Of a stretch of 64,000 nt of DNA, positions 13,801 through 26,969 are shown piece by piece; within the stretch, counting starts at the first letter, position 1; each line of letters opens with the position of its first letter. The stretch covers positions 1,039,623 through 1,103,622 of the forward strand of contig VXBM01000142.1 in NCBI GenBank assembly GCA_013400155.1, read 5' to 3'. The notes under the pieces were generated by a model, which worked only from the letters and a program-made list of their open reading frames with translations, did not search any database and was not told the origin of the DNA. The DNA comes from Helopsaltes ochotensis (Eukaryota; Chordata; Aves; Passeriformes; Locustellidae). The translations under genes and the position numbers were made by a program.

Positions 13801-16800
13801 CAAATTTTCTGAAGCACTGATTGTCATGTGCTGTCTTGGAGCTGGAGCTCCTTTTATCCTGAGTTGATGCCAGCTAAAACCGACTGGTTTATAAATATCA
13901 CACAGAAATCAGAATTGCTTGGTACATGATCCAGAAGACCTCTGCATCCATCTGTTTTATACCCAGAGCAGTTTGGAGTTGTTTTAACTACCTGCCTAAC
14001 TCGATCAGGACATGCTGTGTTCTTGGAGAGCCTTGGCATTGCAGGTTCCTGCTTTTCTGCTAGTGCCAGGACGTGGAGCAGCAGGGCTCTCTGAGCTCCC
14101 ATTCCTCAGCCTCCTCCTCCCTTGCACTGCAGTTTTTTGCGGCTAGATTGAGTGAGAGCTACAACAAAAGGAAGCTAATGGTTCTCCCAAATTAGACTGT
14201 TTTTTGCCAGGAGAGTTTAAGAGGTGCACGGCTTAGTATAGCAGCTTTGGCATCGTTAGTACTGCCGCAGAGAAGGCTGTCCAAGGAGCCTGGCTGAGGC
14301 TGGGAGGAGATGCTACAGACAGATGAAGAGGACACTGTAAAGCCTCTAATCCTCCCAGAGATAAAGCACTGAGGGAGCTAATCAGGGACACATAAATTAT
14401 CAGCACAGCAGATGTAAGAAAGAGCATTGCACAGAGAACAAAATAGAATCCAGCAGAACGTGGGTCTGACCAGATGTGCAAACACACACCTAAGCTGATA
14501 GAAATAGGTACAAGGAATATGCAGTCTTCAGCGAAATTTAGGATGACCCAGTAATGTCATTCCTGACCTAACCTCTACTGGGGAACTTAGACTTGACTTT
14601 CTTCACTCTCTTTGTTCTCTCATTGATTAACCTGGGCGTGAACATTCTCTTTTTGCATTTCTTTTTTCTTTGCTTGGTTTGTTGCAGTTTATTCATAGTT
14701 TGATTGTCCTAAAAGAGCAAAAGGACTTCAACATAGCAACTGAAAGCACAGAGATGCAGAGGTGCTTCACAGTCTGACAAGGTCAAGAAGTATCTATAGC
14801 TCAATGCACAAAACTCTGCTGCTAGATGTGAGTATGGGGTGTGTGTGCAGATGTCCACGAGCAATACTAAACAATTGCATGAAAAGTGGCTGTAGGAGCT
14901 CAGATACTTTATTAGTGTTCATTTGACATTTTAAATGAGCAAACTTACATTATAAGTTTGTAAATATACCCATGCACTTTTGAATTTGAGCATTGGAGAA
15001 AGACAAGCTGCTGCTGGGCAGTATCAGTTCCTGTAGAACTGCTGTTGGACATGTACTGATTCCCTAATAATAGTGATCATTCAACCTACATTTAGCATGC
15101 TGGGATTTAAAATGCAAAACAGCAACATACTTCATGCAAATGTCAACTCTGCCTATGTTATAGGGTGCATGTCCAGAGGAGGAAACAATAAGTTTATTCT
15201 TCTCCCCAATTAGACTTTTGTGAAAGGCTCAGTTATGTCTCCAACTATCACATTGAACATTCACTAAAGCAGCACATTAATGTGCCTTTTAATGCTTCTT
15301 AGGAGTAGATCAAAAGAAATGTCAGGTGCACTTTACATTCCTCCCGTGATGTGTCTGAGGCTGTTAGTGCATCACCTCTGCAAGGGCCGTTGTTCCCAGC
15401 CTGCCGTGCCCGGGCTGCGGGTGCTCTGCTGGGACACTGCCCTCCAGAAATGCTCAGGGATTTACCTCCATCCCACTGCACCTTGTGGCTTGGCTCCACA
15501 GCTGGAGGAAGCCAGTGGAGTCATGCTGCTGTCACCAAAACCAGGGTTTGGCCTTTGCTTTTCAGTGGGAGAAAGTGTTGTTGAAATCAGTCCTGGAGAA
15601 AACATCTTAAAACTCAAGATGCCGGAAAATGGGACTTAATTAATGGGAGCAAACTTGCAAACCTCCACAGCAAACTGTTATTATTTTGCTTGCTTGCTTG
15701 AGGGAATATGTCAGAGCAGTGTTTACCTTTTCTTCGTACAAGCTTGGCTGTTCTACCCATCATTTACTTTTACGTGATTAGCAGGTGAACTTGTAGCTCT
15801 GTCACTCTAAACACAGGGTGCTTAAAATGTGCAAGAGACAACTTTCCTTAACCAGGACAGCATTGTCATTGCACTGGCCCTGGGTCCCTTGGCTCCACAG
15901 CAGAGTGGTGACTGATGCAGCTCATTGTCAGCTCGTGGCTCTTGTTGGAGTGTGGGGCTGATATTGGCCAAAAGATTGCAGAGTGCATTTGGCATGTGAG
16001 ACACAGCCAGGATATTGCATGCACCCTTTGCTACACCAGACACTGAGAATAGAGCTGGGCCTCTGAGGTTTGCAGAGCTGAGTATAGATTAAAAATGGAG
16101 AATAAACAGAAAAGGAAATGTACCCAGTGTCAGCTGTAGAGGTGAAACTGCAAAGGAGGAGACAAGACTGAGGAAAGTATGTGAGGAGCGAGAAAAGAGA
16201 AACGCTGCAGTGTGCAGGATGACATGGACGAGGACAAGAAGCTGGAATTAATGCAGAAGTGGGGACGCAGTGAGAAGGGTTCAAGTTTTGTAACAAAGTT
16301 CATTTCTATATGTTTTCCTCTTTCAAATGGATGCTTTGAATAAATAGTACTTTCATTTCCCATGAGGCAGAGGTGAATAATAAGTACCTCATCTGGGGAC
16401 GCCGATCTCCCCAACATCAGTCATCTGCTTGCAGCCCTACACTCCGCCAGTGCTTTGGCTGAGCAAATTAGCCTGAAGTGTTGTGCCCTTGGCTGGCAAA
16501 TCCTTTCAACCCGGTTGAACGGACAAAATGAATACCCAGATTGTTCCTACGTCTGTTATTCTCCCGTGTTTATCTGGCTGAGCTGTCAGTCAGGCCATTA
16601 TAACTGTGGTGCACACTCAAATGACTTGTCCACTCACAAAGGCAGAGTCTGTTGATGATAAGCTAAACAAAACTGGAGAGCGACTGTTGACAGAGTTGGG
16701 GATCTTGCGAATGTCTCAGGTAAAAGCAGAAATGCAGTTTGGGAAGGTACAGACCGAGCTTTTTGTAGGCGTGCATAGTTTTTAAAGCGTTCACTGGGAT

Positions 16801-19294
16801 TTGTCAGCAGAGGATAAATGGGCGTTTGGTAATGAATTGGGTTCCTCTCTACTTTAAACAAATTAAGCGGCACGAAGAAGATTTCTGAAACTTGAATGTA
16901 AGGGTATACTGCACTTCCAAGGATTAATTAGCCTGAAAGGACATAATTTACTCAAGCAGGCCCTGCCAGGGCAGAGCGTAGCTGCCCCAGCCATGTGCCG
17001 GGAGGAGGGACAAACACCCACAGTGCATGTGGGGAGCAGCCAAGCCCTCCCAAAGGGCTCTGCACAGCCAGCCCTGGGCTTCAATTGCCCTCTTTCTGAG
17101 GGTTTGAACGTGGCAGTTTCTTGCTCCTTCCCAGGTAGGGAGGATGTTTGCACGATGGGAGCTTATCAGTTTTACTCATGAAAAGAACTGTGTTTCTTGA
17201 ATGTCCAGCAAAGCAGTGAATAGCACTAGTGGAGTGTTGTGTGATTTATTTTCTGAGTTTTTCCATGAGGACACTGAGTTAGGACTCTGAGCCCCTCCTG
17301 AAACTCATTTGATTGCATGGTATTAAATAATGCAGTGCCTTTCTGCTGAATGTGACTATAGCCAAAGCCACCTTGGTCCTTTAGTCTGATGTTTGTGGCA
17401 AAAATTAACAAGTTAGTTTTCAGATTGTGAGTGTGAACAGTCTCAAGGTGTTTGAGCAGTGCTGAGCTGTATAACAGAAAGTGTCTCCTACATCTCCTTT
17501 CCAGACAGGGAAACCCAGCATCTTGCTTTCTGCAGGGAAGAGAAAAGACAGGACTGAGTAAGACTGCAATGGTTTAAATCCTCATAAGTGTCATGAAGAG
17601 GGCAGAGGAAAACTTAAGCAGAGAAGGTCCTATGTCTTGCTGGGAGTTTGTTAAGATGCACAGTTAGGGAGGGAGATGCTGCTGAGAGCGTGGCACAGCA
17701 CGGCAACAACTCTTTTATCAGCAGCTGGTGCCTTCAAAATCCCAACCCCGGTAGCCTTGTTGGTGGTGATGATAACTGTAACGGATGGAACAGCTATTTT
17801 TCATCAAATGCTTGTTAGTCAATTTATTAGGCTCCTAATATACTAATGCACTCATTTGGCAGGCATCTCAGCAAACGAGGCTCACAGTGGAGTGTACTCA
17901 CTCAAAGTCACGGTAACTCGCAGGTTGCTGATTTCTCATCAGCACTCAGAAGATAATTTGCAAATGTGCCATTTATCATTATGTGCTTTGTAGAAGCAGG
18001 TCTCATGAACGGGATAAACAGATAAGAGAGTCTAATAATGAACATTTCCTTCCCAAACAACACTGCCCCAGCTTCTAGAGTATTATGTTTTATATACCTT
18101 GCAGATGCTGCATCTCTGTGTGCACTGGAGTTTGCCTGTGCTAGTGAAATAGCTGGGCACACAGTTTTTAAGGATGGCTGCTAATGCACTTATCCATCTT
18201 TATGCTCAAGGAACACAGAGTTGAACCAGGTTAGACATTGTCTTCTGAAAGACATAAGATTTCTATTTGTTGCGGTTTAAAAGCAACAGGACTTCACCAT
18301 GAAAAGCCACCACTTACCTTCCAGCTTTCCTTTTCTCACTGGAAGCACGAGCATCTGTGAAAGCCACTGTTAAAGTCAGCAAAAGGATTATTCAGAGGCA
18401 GGATGGTGAGGATTATATGGTGGAGGTTGCTGAAGGAGCGCTTTTTTCCACACCAAAGACAACAGGCTTTATGGATGCTCTGACCTGCACTGCTGTTCTC
18501 CACTGTGTTTGAGTCTGCACCGCTGGCTGCTTTTTATTTGCTTGTTCACTTTTTACTGGGAAGAAGTCGAAAGTAACAGAAGCCCAGTGATCGGTCTGCA
18601 AATGTGGTTCCCATCTCCCTTTGTGACATTCATGGTGGAAGCCCTGCATACAAATCATTGCTACTTATTTTTGCTTCTGCAGATGTGATTTTATTAAATG
18701 AAAGGTGTAACAAGAAGCCCAGCATAGGCAGGAGCCCTTTTGCCAAATGGCTCTGTGTGTTTAGCTCTGTGACTGCTCTCCAGCAGAGCTGGGAAACCAT
18801 GCAAAGATATTGATAATTGATTCAGTTTTATATAAGTTAAAAACTAGCTTTTCCCTCCTAGTGTGAAGGTAATGGGTTTTGTCTGTAGAAAGATAATAAT
18901 TCTATGAACCATTTCTACGCCCTCTACTAAAGAATAGTACAGCTTGCACTTGAACGTAATGCCCGTGTCAGCTCAGCTTTTTAAACATTCATCTTAAAAG
19001 AGTCTTCAAGGACTGGAAAGAGATCTTCCCCAGATGCCACGCTAAGTTTGAGGAACTTAAAAAGTCATGAGGATCCTGTCAATTAATGTGTTTATTCTCA
19101 TATGCCTGCTCTGGAAAAAAAAAATCTTCAGACATGAAAGCTGTTTTCTTTCAATTAAAAAGTTGTCATTGCATTTAGTTTTCATAGATAATGGAGAGGG
19201 GATTTTTTTTCCTTCCCTTTACTGTACTGGGACATAAATGCATCTTTTTTTACTTCTTACCTTTTTTCTCAGAGTAATCTTCATTTACTGCATG
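7831..19294. other. Intronic sequence without a recognised gene
   Basis: AT-rich intron with no recognisable exon or RNA gene. AP-1-like TGAGTCA occurs at 8368. An ancient repeat tail is present at 12020-12070. Frames such as 12958-13479 (+) and 15280-15639 (+) show no domain or splice-bounded structure that I can identify. Confidence 0.5.
12020..12070. repeat. Ancient amniote repeat remnant (CR1/L3-like tail)
   Basis: The segment carries TTGAAGTCAATG followed within about 20 bases by CCACTGACTTTAATGGGATC. This paired ACTTCAATGGGA-type phrase is familiar from old CR1/L3-like interspersed repeats shared by turtles, crocodiles and birds. Family and orientation are recalled by eye, and only about 50 bases are convincing. 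Confidence 0.4.
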
Positions 19295-19382
<88 letters not shown>

Positions 19383-19383
19383 N

Positions 19384-19470
<87 letters not shown>
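19295..19470 (+). repeat. Poly(A) homopolymer, 176 bases, with one N
   Basis: Uninterrupted A from 19295 to 19470 except for an N at 19383, followed by a short purine-rich GAAGGAAGAAGAGAG stretch. It produces false poly-lysine (+) and poly-phenylalanine (-) frames. No retroelement body or target-site duplication is obvious immediately 5'. It could be an expanded retroposon tail, or a join made by an assembler in a homopolymer, as the N suggests; the true length is therefore uncertain. Confidence 0.9.
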
Positions 19471-19472
<2 letters not shown>

Positions 19473-19882
19473 AGGAAGAAGAGAGCTAAATTGAAACCTT
19501 GTCTCCAAATCTGTATGCAGGAGGTGACTTGATTTAGAAGCTTTAGGTAATTTCGTTTTTGTTCACAGTCCTTCAGTTGAAAGGCTTCCACAAACAGTGT
19601 TACGGCACGGAAGGGAGGAGATGGAGAAATTTACCAAGCTATTTATCAAATTATTTTCACAGTCTGTCAAAGTCATAAGCATGCTGGAAAAGAAACATAA
19701 AGAGCGTGTTGAAACAGAGGAGCACGTCTGAGTGAGCAGCAGGACTGCAGCACAACCAGAGACGGGGGGACTGCTCTTGACTGGGGCTGCATCTGCCCTC
19801 AAACCCCGCCCTGGCACTTGTGGTATTAAATCCAGGCTTGACGGATTATGGACTGAGAAAATGGAATAGAAAACATCAAAAC

Positions 19883-19986
19883 TGGCCCAGTGGAACGTGT
19901 CCCTGCCCGTGGCAGGGCGTTGGAACTGGAGGATCTTTAAGGTCCCTTCCAAAACAAACCGTTCTACGGTTCTGTGGCTCTGTGAT
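19883..19986 (+). mobile_element. CR1 LINE 3'-end fragment
   Basis: It contains the CR1 3'-terminal phrases CCCGTGGCAGGG, GGATCTTTAAGGTCCCTTCC and a degenerate tail TTCTACGGTTCTGTGGCTCTGTGAT. This is the usual 3' end of avian CR1, which lacks poly(A) and ends in short TTCTATGA-like repeats. Only about 100 bases remain, so it is a 5'-truncated, non-autonomous copy in the same orientation as WWOX. Confidence 0.85.
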
Positions 19987-22900
19987 CATTAAGCAGAGGG
20001 AGAGGTCAGAGAGAAGGGGATAGACACCCTCTCTCTGAGACTCTGCTGAGATTTACAGCTGGGGATGGTGTGGAATCTAAATGGTGCCCATCCTGGGCGG
20101 GAAGTGAATCACATCCTGAGATGGGACCTTGGAGAAAACAGCCTTGGAATGTGCATCCTTGGTGGCGGGCCTTGGGAGACAGCACTGGCAAAGCAGAGGG
20201 AAAAATAAACAAAAAAACAACTGAGAATGAAGGAACCAGTCTAGTAAGAAATCTTTAATTTCTAATGAGCTTTAAAGGATTTGAGAGAGTTGATTTTTTT
20301 TTTTAACAAACCAGTTCAAGTACATGCCTTCAGATTATAAAAGTACCTGAAATTGCCTAGAATATCAGCATGCATAGCTTGTTAATATTTACATATATTT
20401 ACATGGGAAAACAAGAGAAAGATCTACAGTTATTTACAGTCTACATAGGAGAAGAGAAAGGCAGCATAATTGTATTTCCTAAAATACAGTAGTTGAATAG
20501 TCAGCACATGCATATTAAGATATATTTGCATGATAGAACGCAAATGTTTTAAGACATACCTTTTAACTCCCTATGCTAAGGTATAGCATAATAAAGGTAA
20601 TTTTTTTGTGTTTTGTTTCTAGTCTATTTGCATCAAGTGCTTTAAAATGTTCACTAACACAGCGGCAGCATTATTTACCCTGGCAATTAAAGCAACAGTA
20701 CACACGATAATTTCCTACTAACTAGCAACAAGCTGCTGGTGAATGAAATATCTATTGTTTCTCATTATCCATCGACCAACATACAGGGATCTCTCCTTGT
20801 AAAGGCAGTGCCTAAGCTATCACCATTAATTATGGAAGTAATATAAATGAGACTCTACAGTATGTACTAAATGAAATATTAACAAGACCAGTGTCTTTGA
20901 GCCTGAAAGATGCACTAACAGGGCACACTTTACAGCAGGCTATCTATGAAAATCACACATACATAATACAGGAGTGCCTGGCTTACAGCTCTAAGCCTGG
21001 ACTTTAGAGGCCTGTTTGCTAGATCTGTATTATTGCAAAATACATTCCCTTAATTAGTTTCTGGAAGACAGAGTTGGTAGTTACCTTCGTACCATGATAC
21101 TTCCCCATCATAACACCCTGTGGTTTTTCAATGCATTGTGTTATTGAACTGTGTGTGTCTGTGCATGTGTGTTTGTGTGTATCAACAGATGAAAAAGAGA
21201 CTTTATCCTTAAAACCTAAACAAACATCTTGTTAAATATCTGTCCCAAAAGGTCACTTCCTTAAAAACCAGTGTGTTGTGTGGCTTTTTTTTTTCACTCA
21301 TGTCTGAAAAATGAAATTCAGTCTAAAAAATTATCTGTGCAATGAAGGAAGAAGCCAAATATCAGCATTGCAATGATATTCTTTGCAATAATACATATGA
21401 AAAGGCTAAATTTGGACTAGTAATAGTATTAAAAAGCTATATAAATATATACAGCATATACAGTACTGTATGTATACATACATTTATATAAAGTATATAT
21501 ATAATTAAAGTACAGCAAAACCATAAAACATTTCAATTCATCATAAGTTAATAACAGAAGTGATTTCAATGAACTCTCATCTGTGTATGCCCAAGCACCA
21601 GTCAGACCAGTTTCTAATAATTTAGTTGAAGCAGTGTATCTAATCTCTCTTTTTTGGCAGGATATGTTTACTGTCAACAACCTGTTTGCTCAACTCTTTA
21701 AATTGCCCTTGCCCAGAAGAATCCACCTTTTGCTGGCAGGTTATGTGTCTCAGGAGGATTTCCAGCCCTCCACAGGGTTTCCAGTTTGCCTGTGGCCAAC
21801 AGGTTGTGATAAGATTTGTATTTGTGATCGTGTTTGTATAAATGTGCTCACAGAAGGTGAGCTGCCACGGATGTGGAGGTTCTCCCTTGCACTCCCCTGG
21901 CCATGCTGGCACACAGGGCAGGGGGCAAGCAATGATCTGCAGCTTCATTTCTTCAGGCTGATCTCACCCTTTCCCCCTTACTCTCTGAAAATTGACAATT
22001 TTCCTCAGGGATTTTCCCCAAATCTAGAAGTGAGCTGAAGAATGCTGCACCGCTCCACTGCTCCACGCCAGCCCCTGAGAAGTGAAGATCGTAGACATTT
22101 GCATGCAGAGCTCAAAACTGCCATTTCGGTGGAGCAATGATGCCCTAAAAGTGTAAATCAGGTGTGAACGGGGTTCAGTGGGCAGGAGAAGGAATTGCAG
22201 CACGGGTGCGCCTGGAAATGTGGTCTTGACAAAGAGACCTGTGAGAAGTGCTGCTGCTCCTGCCCCGAGCTGCTGGTGGAGCAAGGCAAAGCCACAGGCT
22301 TCAGTAGAGTTTTTAGAGCTTAAGGTGGCTCTCTGTCAGCCTTGAAACGTTTTTCAGAGGCTGATTGCGGACTTTAATAAGATTCTGGAAAAGGAAGAAA
22401 TTTGGTGCTGCCCGTGGGAACCGGCTCCCTTCCAGGTGCTGTGGCAAAAGCATTTGAGAAGTTGCACAGTCTGGTGTTGTCTGAACCATTGTGTGGTTTT
22501 AGCTGAGCTATCCGTGAGGGGCTGGCAGATACAATACCAGACCTATGGGAAATATGTGCCCTTCTGAGAGACAGCTGTGGAGCACGTGGGATACCCTGAG
22601 GCAGCTCAGATGTCTCCAGATCCATGTTAGGCAACTGAATCCCACCCCTGGTATGCCATGATGGCTCTGCCTAGCAAATGCAAAGGGTGGGAGACATGAA
22701 TGCGTGGATCACCCTTTCAGGGGCTGTTTCCATCCATTTTTTTAATAGCTCACTGTTGTTTTGGGCAGTAGGAGTTTTACCAAGTTCTCTGTGAGCTGGG
22801 CAAAAAAAAATAAAACAAACTGGATGAGAGAGGGAAGACACTGGAACAGGACCCGGAGTAGCAGACAGCTTCACAGGTTAAATAATTAAGTTTATACAAT

Positions 22901-23002
22901 AGAGAAAAATAGGCATGATTTTAAAAGATAATTACATTTTTGTCAGCTACTTTGCCAACCTTGTTCTACATCTTCTGCACATTTTAACAATGGTTTATAA
23001 TA
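19987..23002. other. Intronic sequence, partly very AT-rich
   Basis: From about 20230 to 21640 the sequence is markedly AT-rich and unique-looking, with the alternating TA patch listed separately. From 21640 to 22870 it is of average composition. No exon or RNA gene is recognised. The frame 21583-22038 (+) has no motif that I can name. Confidence 0.5.
21429..21505. repeat. AT-rich alternating purine-pyrimidine patch
   Basis: About 75 bases dominated by TATA and TATATA steps, containing the perfect 14-base palindrome ATACAGTACTGTAT at 21458-21471. Such flexible AT tracts are described at fragile sites, and this intron corresponds to FRA16D in mammals. It is much shorter than the known mammalian flexibility peaks, so a role is only an inference. 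Confidence 0.6.
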
Positions 23003-23235
23003 TAACACTTTATACTTACACAGTGCTTTTCCAAATTAAGTGTGAAAGCACTCCATAAATCTGAACGACTCCTCACAACACCCCTGTGAGGTGGGTAAAT
23101 AAGAGTACTGTCCCCATTTTTAGCTGGGAAAAGTGAGGTACGTGGAGTTGAAGTGACTTGTCCAAGCTCACTAGGGAAGGAAAATTTGAAAAGAGGAAAA
23201 CAACTCAGTTCTCCTGACTTGATGTCCTGCATTGT
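23003..23235 (+). repeat. Ancient amniote SINE/LINE tail (MIR/L2-like)
   Basis: The order of motifs is that of the widespread MIR/L2-type 3' region: CTCACAACACCCCTGTGAGG, GGGTAAATA, CCCCATTTTTAG, GGGAAAAGTGAGG, GAAGTGACTTGTCCAAG and, near the end, TTCTCCTGACTTGATGTCCTG. Old copies of this family are common in turtles and crocodiles and are much rarer and more decayed in birds. This copy is unusually readable along about 230 bases. Confidence 0.65.
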
Positions 23236-25049
23236 AATTTTTTTTTTCTCCAGTGGAATAATTGCAGAAAATCTGTTTGATACCGGATGTTGGAGGCTGG
23301 AAGTTTTCAAGTGCTATCATTGCTGTAATTGAGAACATACAGGGGCTTGCATAACACAAACAACATGGTGCATTATCAAAATACATTTATTACAGTGGAC
23401 AAGGTTCCTTTTGCAAAGTTAAAACCCAGAATGTAAGTTAAATATAGCTGCATATACTGAATAGTTGAAATAATCACTAGGTCTTAATGCCTCAGCAGTT
23501 GAAAACAAATCCTCTTTCGTGAACTACTGCAGTTTCCTTACTCAAAGAACATAGCACACTTAGCTCCTATAATGTATGTAAAGAACACTGTAAATGTGTA
23601 AGGGTCTTAATGACACTAAGAAAAGTTACAGCTTGAAACCAACTATGCTTTGCAAGTAGAGAAGCTGATGGAGTTTTGAGTCTTTGTAGTTGGGAATTAG
23701 TTGAAAAAGGAATACATCAGAGGGAAAAAAAGCAGACCTTATAGATTTTGGTTTATCCGCTGTATTATCTTCTAAGAGATGCTTTGCTGGTTTAATTGTG
23801 GTGATGGGGGAAGGGGAGGTGGTTGAGAACCTCTGGTTTAGATGTGGTTCGGTGAGAGCTTTGAAAGGAGTGTAAGTACAGTGTCAGTTCAGGTCACGTT
23901 TTCCTGCTGGCACTTGGGTGGAAATAGGACCTGAAGTCAACTGAGCCCAGTTTGGAGTTTAGATCATATTTGGCAGCTCCAAAGTTTTATTTTTTTAGCT
24001 GCAGATATGATTTCAGTTTCACGCTCTCCCAAAATAGCAAAGGCAGGTCTCAATTTCATATTTCCTTGCTGAAAAAGCAATCAAGGAATCCTGCTTTCTT
24101 ACAGGACATTAATACATACATATTCTGAGCGTTATTCATGAGATAACTGTGCACCTGGGATTCTCTGAGTAAGAGGACTGCAGCAGGAACTGAACAGTTC
24201 TCCTGTCATCTCACAGGAGAGACTAAAACTTGTTCGCTGCATTGTTGGAAAAGCGACTGTTCCTCACAGCTCTGAGTTATCCCAGTAGGAAAAGGAGCAG
24301 AGTAACACCTGACATTGAGAAGTGGCTCCCTCAGCTACAACTGGCCTCAGCCATGGGTGATATCACCAAATAGCTCTTAAGATTGCTCCTAAAAACACTC
24401 CAAATGCTGAGGAATCCTGGAGGTTGAATGAGGACATGAGGATTTTGGATGTGCTAGTATTTTTCAGAAGAGGTCATTGTGCTCCACGTTGTTCACAAGG
24501 ACTTAGGCTTGACAGGAAAAAGGAACAAGTGCAGTTTGAGAAAGCTCTGCACCACAATCCCAGCCTGGGGGTTGTAGCAATACCAGAAGGAGACAAATCC
24601 ATTCTGGGGGCAGTTTTCTCCCGGCTGCCCCCAGGCAGCCCAAACCCCACTGTGCCCACCCCGAGCATCAGCACCAGGGTCACAACAAGCAACGGAGCAG
24701 ATCCTCAGCCCCTGCTCCAATCTGTGGAGCCTCTGAGAAGGCAGCAAACCTGTGCTGATTCCCACCAGGTGGAGGTGAGGCTCGAGGCATGCAAAACTGC
24801 AGCTGTCACTTTAGGGTTTGGTTTGGGTAAGGAGTGATCATTGTGGAAACCAATCCTGTATCATTTTGTTTGTTATTCCAAGGAGATTTTATATTTTACA
24901 TCAAATCAGGGAAATGCCCATTGCTGAAGCCAGCTGGTGAGGAGTTTTTCCCTCGAACAGAATGAACTCTTCAGGGTGCTTCTCAGAGGCACAGAGAAGG
25001 TACAGAACACCTCACAGGTTTCATATCTGGAATATGTTCATACTACCTT
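23236..25049. other. Intronic sequence without a recognised gene
   Basis: Unique-looking intron. The frame 24424-24837 (+, 137 codons) runs through a CCC/GGG-rich segment, has no recognisable domain, and is paralleled by frames on the opposite strand, so it is not called a gene. Confidence 0.5.
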
Positions 25050-25118
25050 GGTTGCTAGGTTAGGTCAGTGGTTGGACTTGGTGATCTTCTCCAACCTCAA
25101 TGACTCCATGGTCCCACC
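25050..25118 (+). mobile_element. CR1 LINE 3'-end fragment
   Basis: GTTGGACTTGGTGATCTTCT followed by CCAACCTCAATGACTCCATGG is a close match to the CR1 phrase for the 3' untranslated end (GGTTGGACTTGATGATCTT...CCAACCTTAATGATTCTATG). Only the last 70 bases or so are recognisable; the 5' boundary is uncertain. Confidence 0.7.
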
Positions 25119-26969
25119 TCACACTGCTGTGTAATGAGTTATTCAGCTGTAAATGGTGTGCTCACAGTGCCTTTGTGTGGGTCTGATATTTTACTGTTAA
25201 GGATGCGTTGGCTTTGTCTAATAGTCCTGATATGAATAACAGGAACAGCCTGAAGAGTTTTAAGGACTTGCCTTTTTATTTCACTTGAGCTGCTTGCTTT
25301 GAATCTGGCCCTTTTCACAAATACTCTCCTCTTATGTCATTTTGAATTCACCTCTTTCCACTGGCCATCTTTTAAAATGCTCTGTGCTGAACTTAACCTC
25401 AGGCTACCAAGATAACTGGCCTTTATCCTTAATTTTTCATAAGAAAATAAACCCCTTCTTTTCAAGTAAGCTGATCCCATCTCTCTGGCAGACAATGCTG
25501 AGTGCTGTGTGCTCTTAAACGAGTTTAGATCTTATTCATTCATAGTTGATAAATATACAGATAAGTTATGGCTTTGTTTCTATTATTTATATGCTTGGAA
25601 TGTAAACTTCAGAACAAAAGTCTAAATTTAGAAAATAAACATGCATTTGAAGGTAGACAAATCTAAAAACTAAACATTAACCGTGTAATATGTTTTCTTA
25701 TCAGGAACATAAATGGTATCTCAGCATACTAACGGATGCATTACGTATATTAATGAGGGTTTTGCCATGTACTGTATCTCAAGAACCCCTTTTCTTTTAC
25801 TGTTAAGGTATTCAATATTAATTTGCATTCAGGGCCATCAGTTACAAATTGACTGCTAGCAGTTATGAAATAAATGCCTATGAACTAGTAGCTGCTTAGT
25901 ATTTTCAACTCAACAAAGGATTTTAGAAGGATGGATAATTTAGATCTTTGAGCCTCCACTATAAATAAACAGCAACTGCTGTACAAATCCCACCCTGCTG
26001 CAGAGGAAGATTGTATTACAAAACTGACAAATGATTTGCGGAAGAGAATGATGAACCCTTATTACTAAGACACTCTTCAACTTAATCCAAAACAAGATTC
26101 CCGGGTAATTTTACGTGCACTGGAAAGATTGATAGCGTGGTGCTTGCCCAGCAGCTTTCAAATGTTTGACTGGATCGGAAATGGCATTGAGGCATGATTA
26201 AAGATTCAGTTGGGATTCTCACAAATTCTTTATCCTGTGTATTCATTATTGCAACCCGCTGCCTTTGTTGCAGGTTAAAGAAGGCTGACCCCAGCTCTGG
26301 TGATTAGCACCCTGTACAACTGATGGACCTATGGAAAAAAAATGTTTAGGTTGCCCGACGCTTTTAGCATTGTTTATCAGCTGAAATTGTTGGGAGGGGG
26401 GGCCTTAATCACAATGGATCAGGGAGAGCCTGTGACAACTGACAAGCTCATTGTTTAAGACATTTTTTAACGAAGTTGTTAACATTAATTCTTTTATATA
26501 GTACTCTAATCTTCTTCAAATTATGTTCTGACATGGCACAAACCGCTTGGCATTGAAAGTCATTCAACAGTGATTAAAGTGCTCTTTTTATTGGTTTAAG
26601 AATGTTTCATCTTGTATCAGCAGTATGGAATTGTTTACTAATTAGATTCCCTAACATCCTCTGCTGTTGTATGCTGATGATATGTGAACAGGAAAGCTGA
26701 TGAGCAAAAAATTAAAACTTGTTACTAAACTGTCATAAGGGCCAGCATATAAAGATGTCATTCAAAGGACTGTGTTCATAAGGGATAAACAATATTTGCT
26801 GAGAAACAGAGCAGCTTCTGGCTAGCAGTGCAGGCAGTTTGCACTTATCTGCAGCTCTGGCTCTTCACAGCTCTGGCTTGTGGGATCGTAAATGCATAGG
26901 AGGGATTTGTGCCTTAGGGACTTTCCCATTCAGCATGGCAACAATGAGGCTTCTAGGCATCCCACTTTG
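25119..26969. other. AT-rich intronic stretch, candidate conserved non-coding DNA
   Basis: Nearly 1.9 kb, AT-rich, repeat-poor and low in CpG, with many TAAT/ATTA homeodomain-type cores (for example around 26460-26700). This texture resembles conserved non-coding blocks in developmental gene deserts, but conservation cannot be judged from one sequence. No coding frame or RNA gene is recognised. Confidence 0.3.

Noticed and set aside
19238..19591. Poly-lysine and poly-phenylalanine frames on both strands
   Set aside because: They are translations of the 176-base A-run and its complement, not genes.
21583..22038. 151-codon frame on the plus strand
   Set aside because: No recognisable motif; it overlaps a 102-codon antisense frame and looks like chance.
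24424..24837. 137-codon frame on the plus strand
   Set aside because: Runs through GC-rich low-information sequence with opposite-strand frames; no family recognised.
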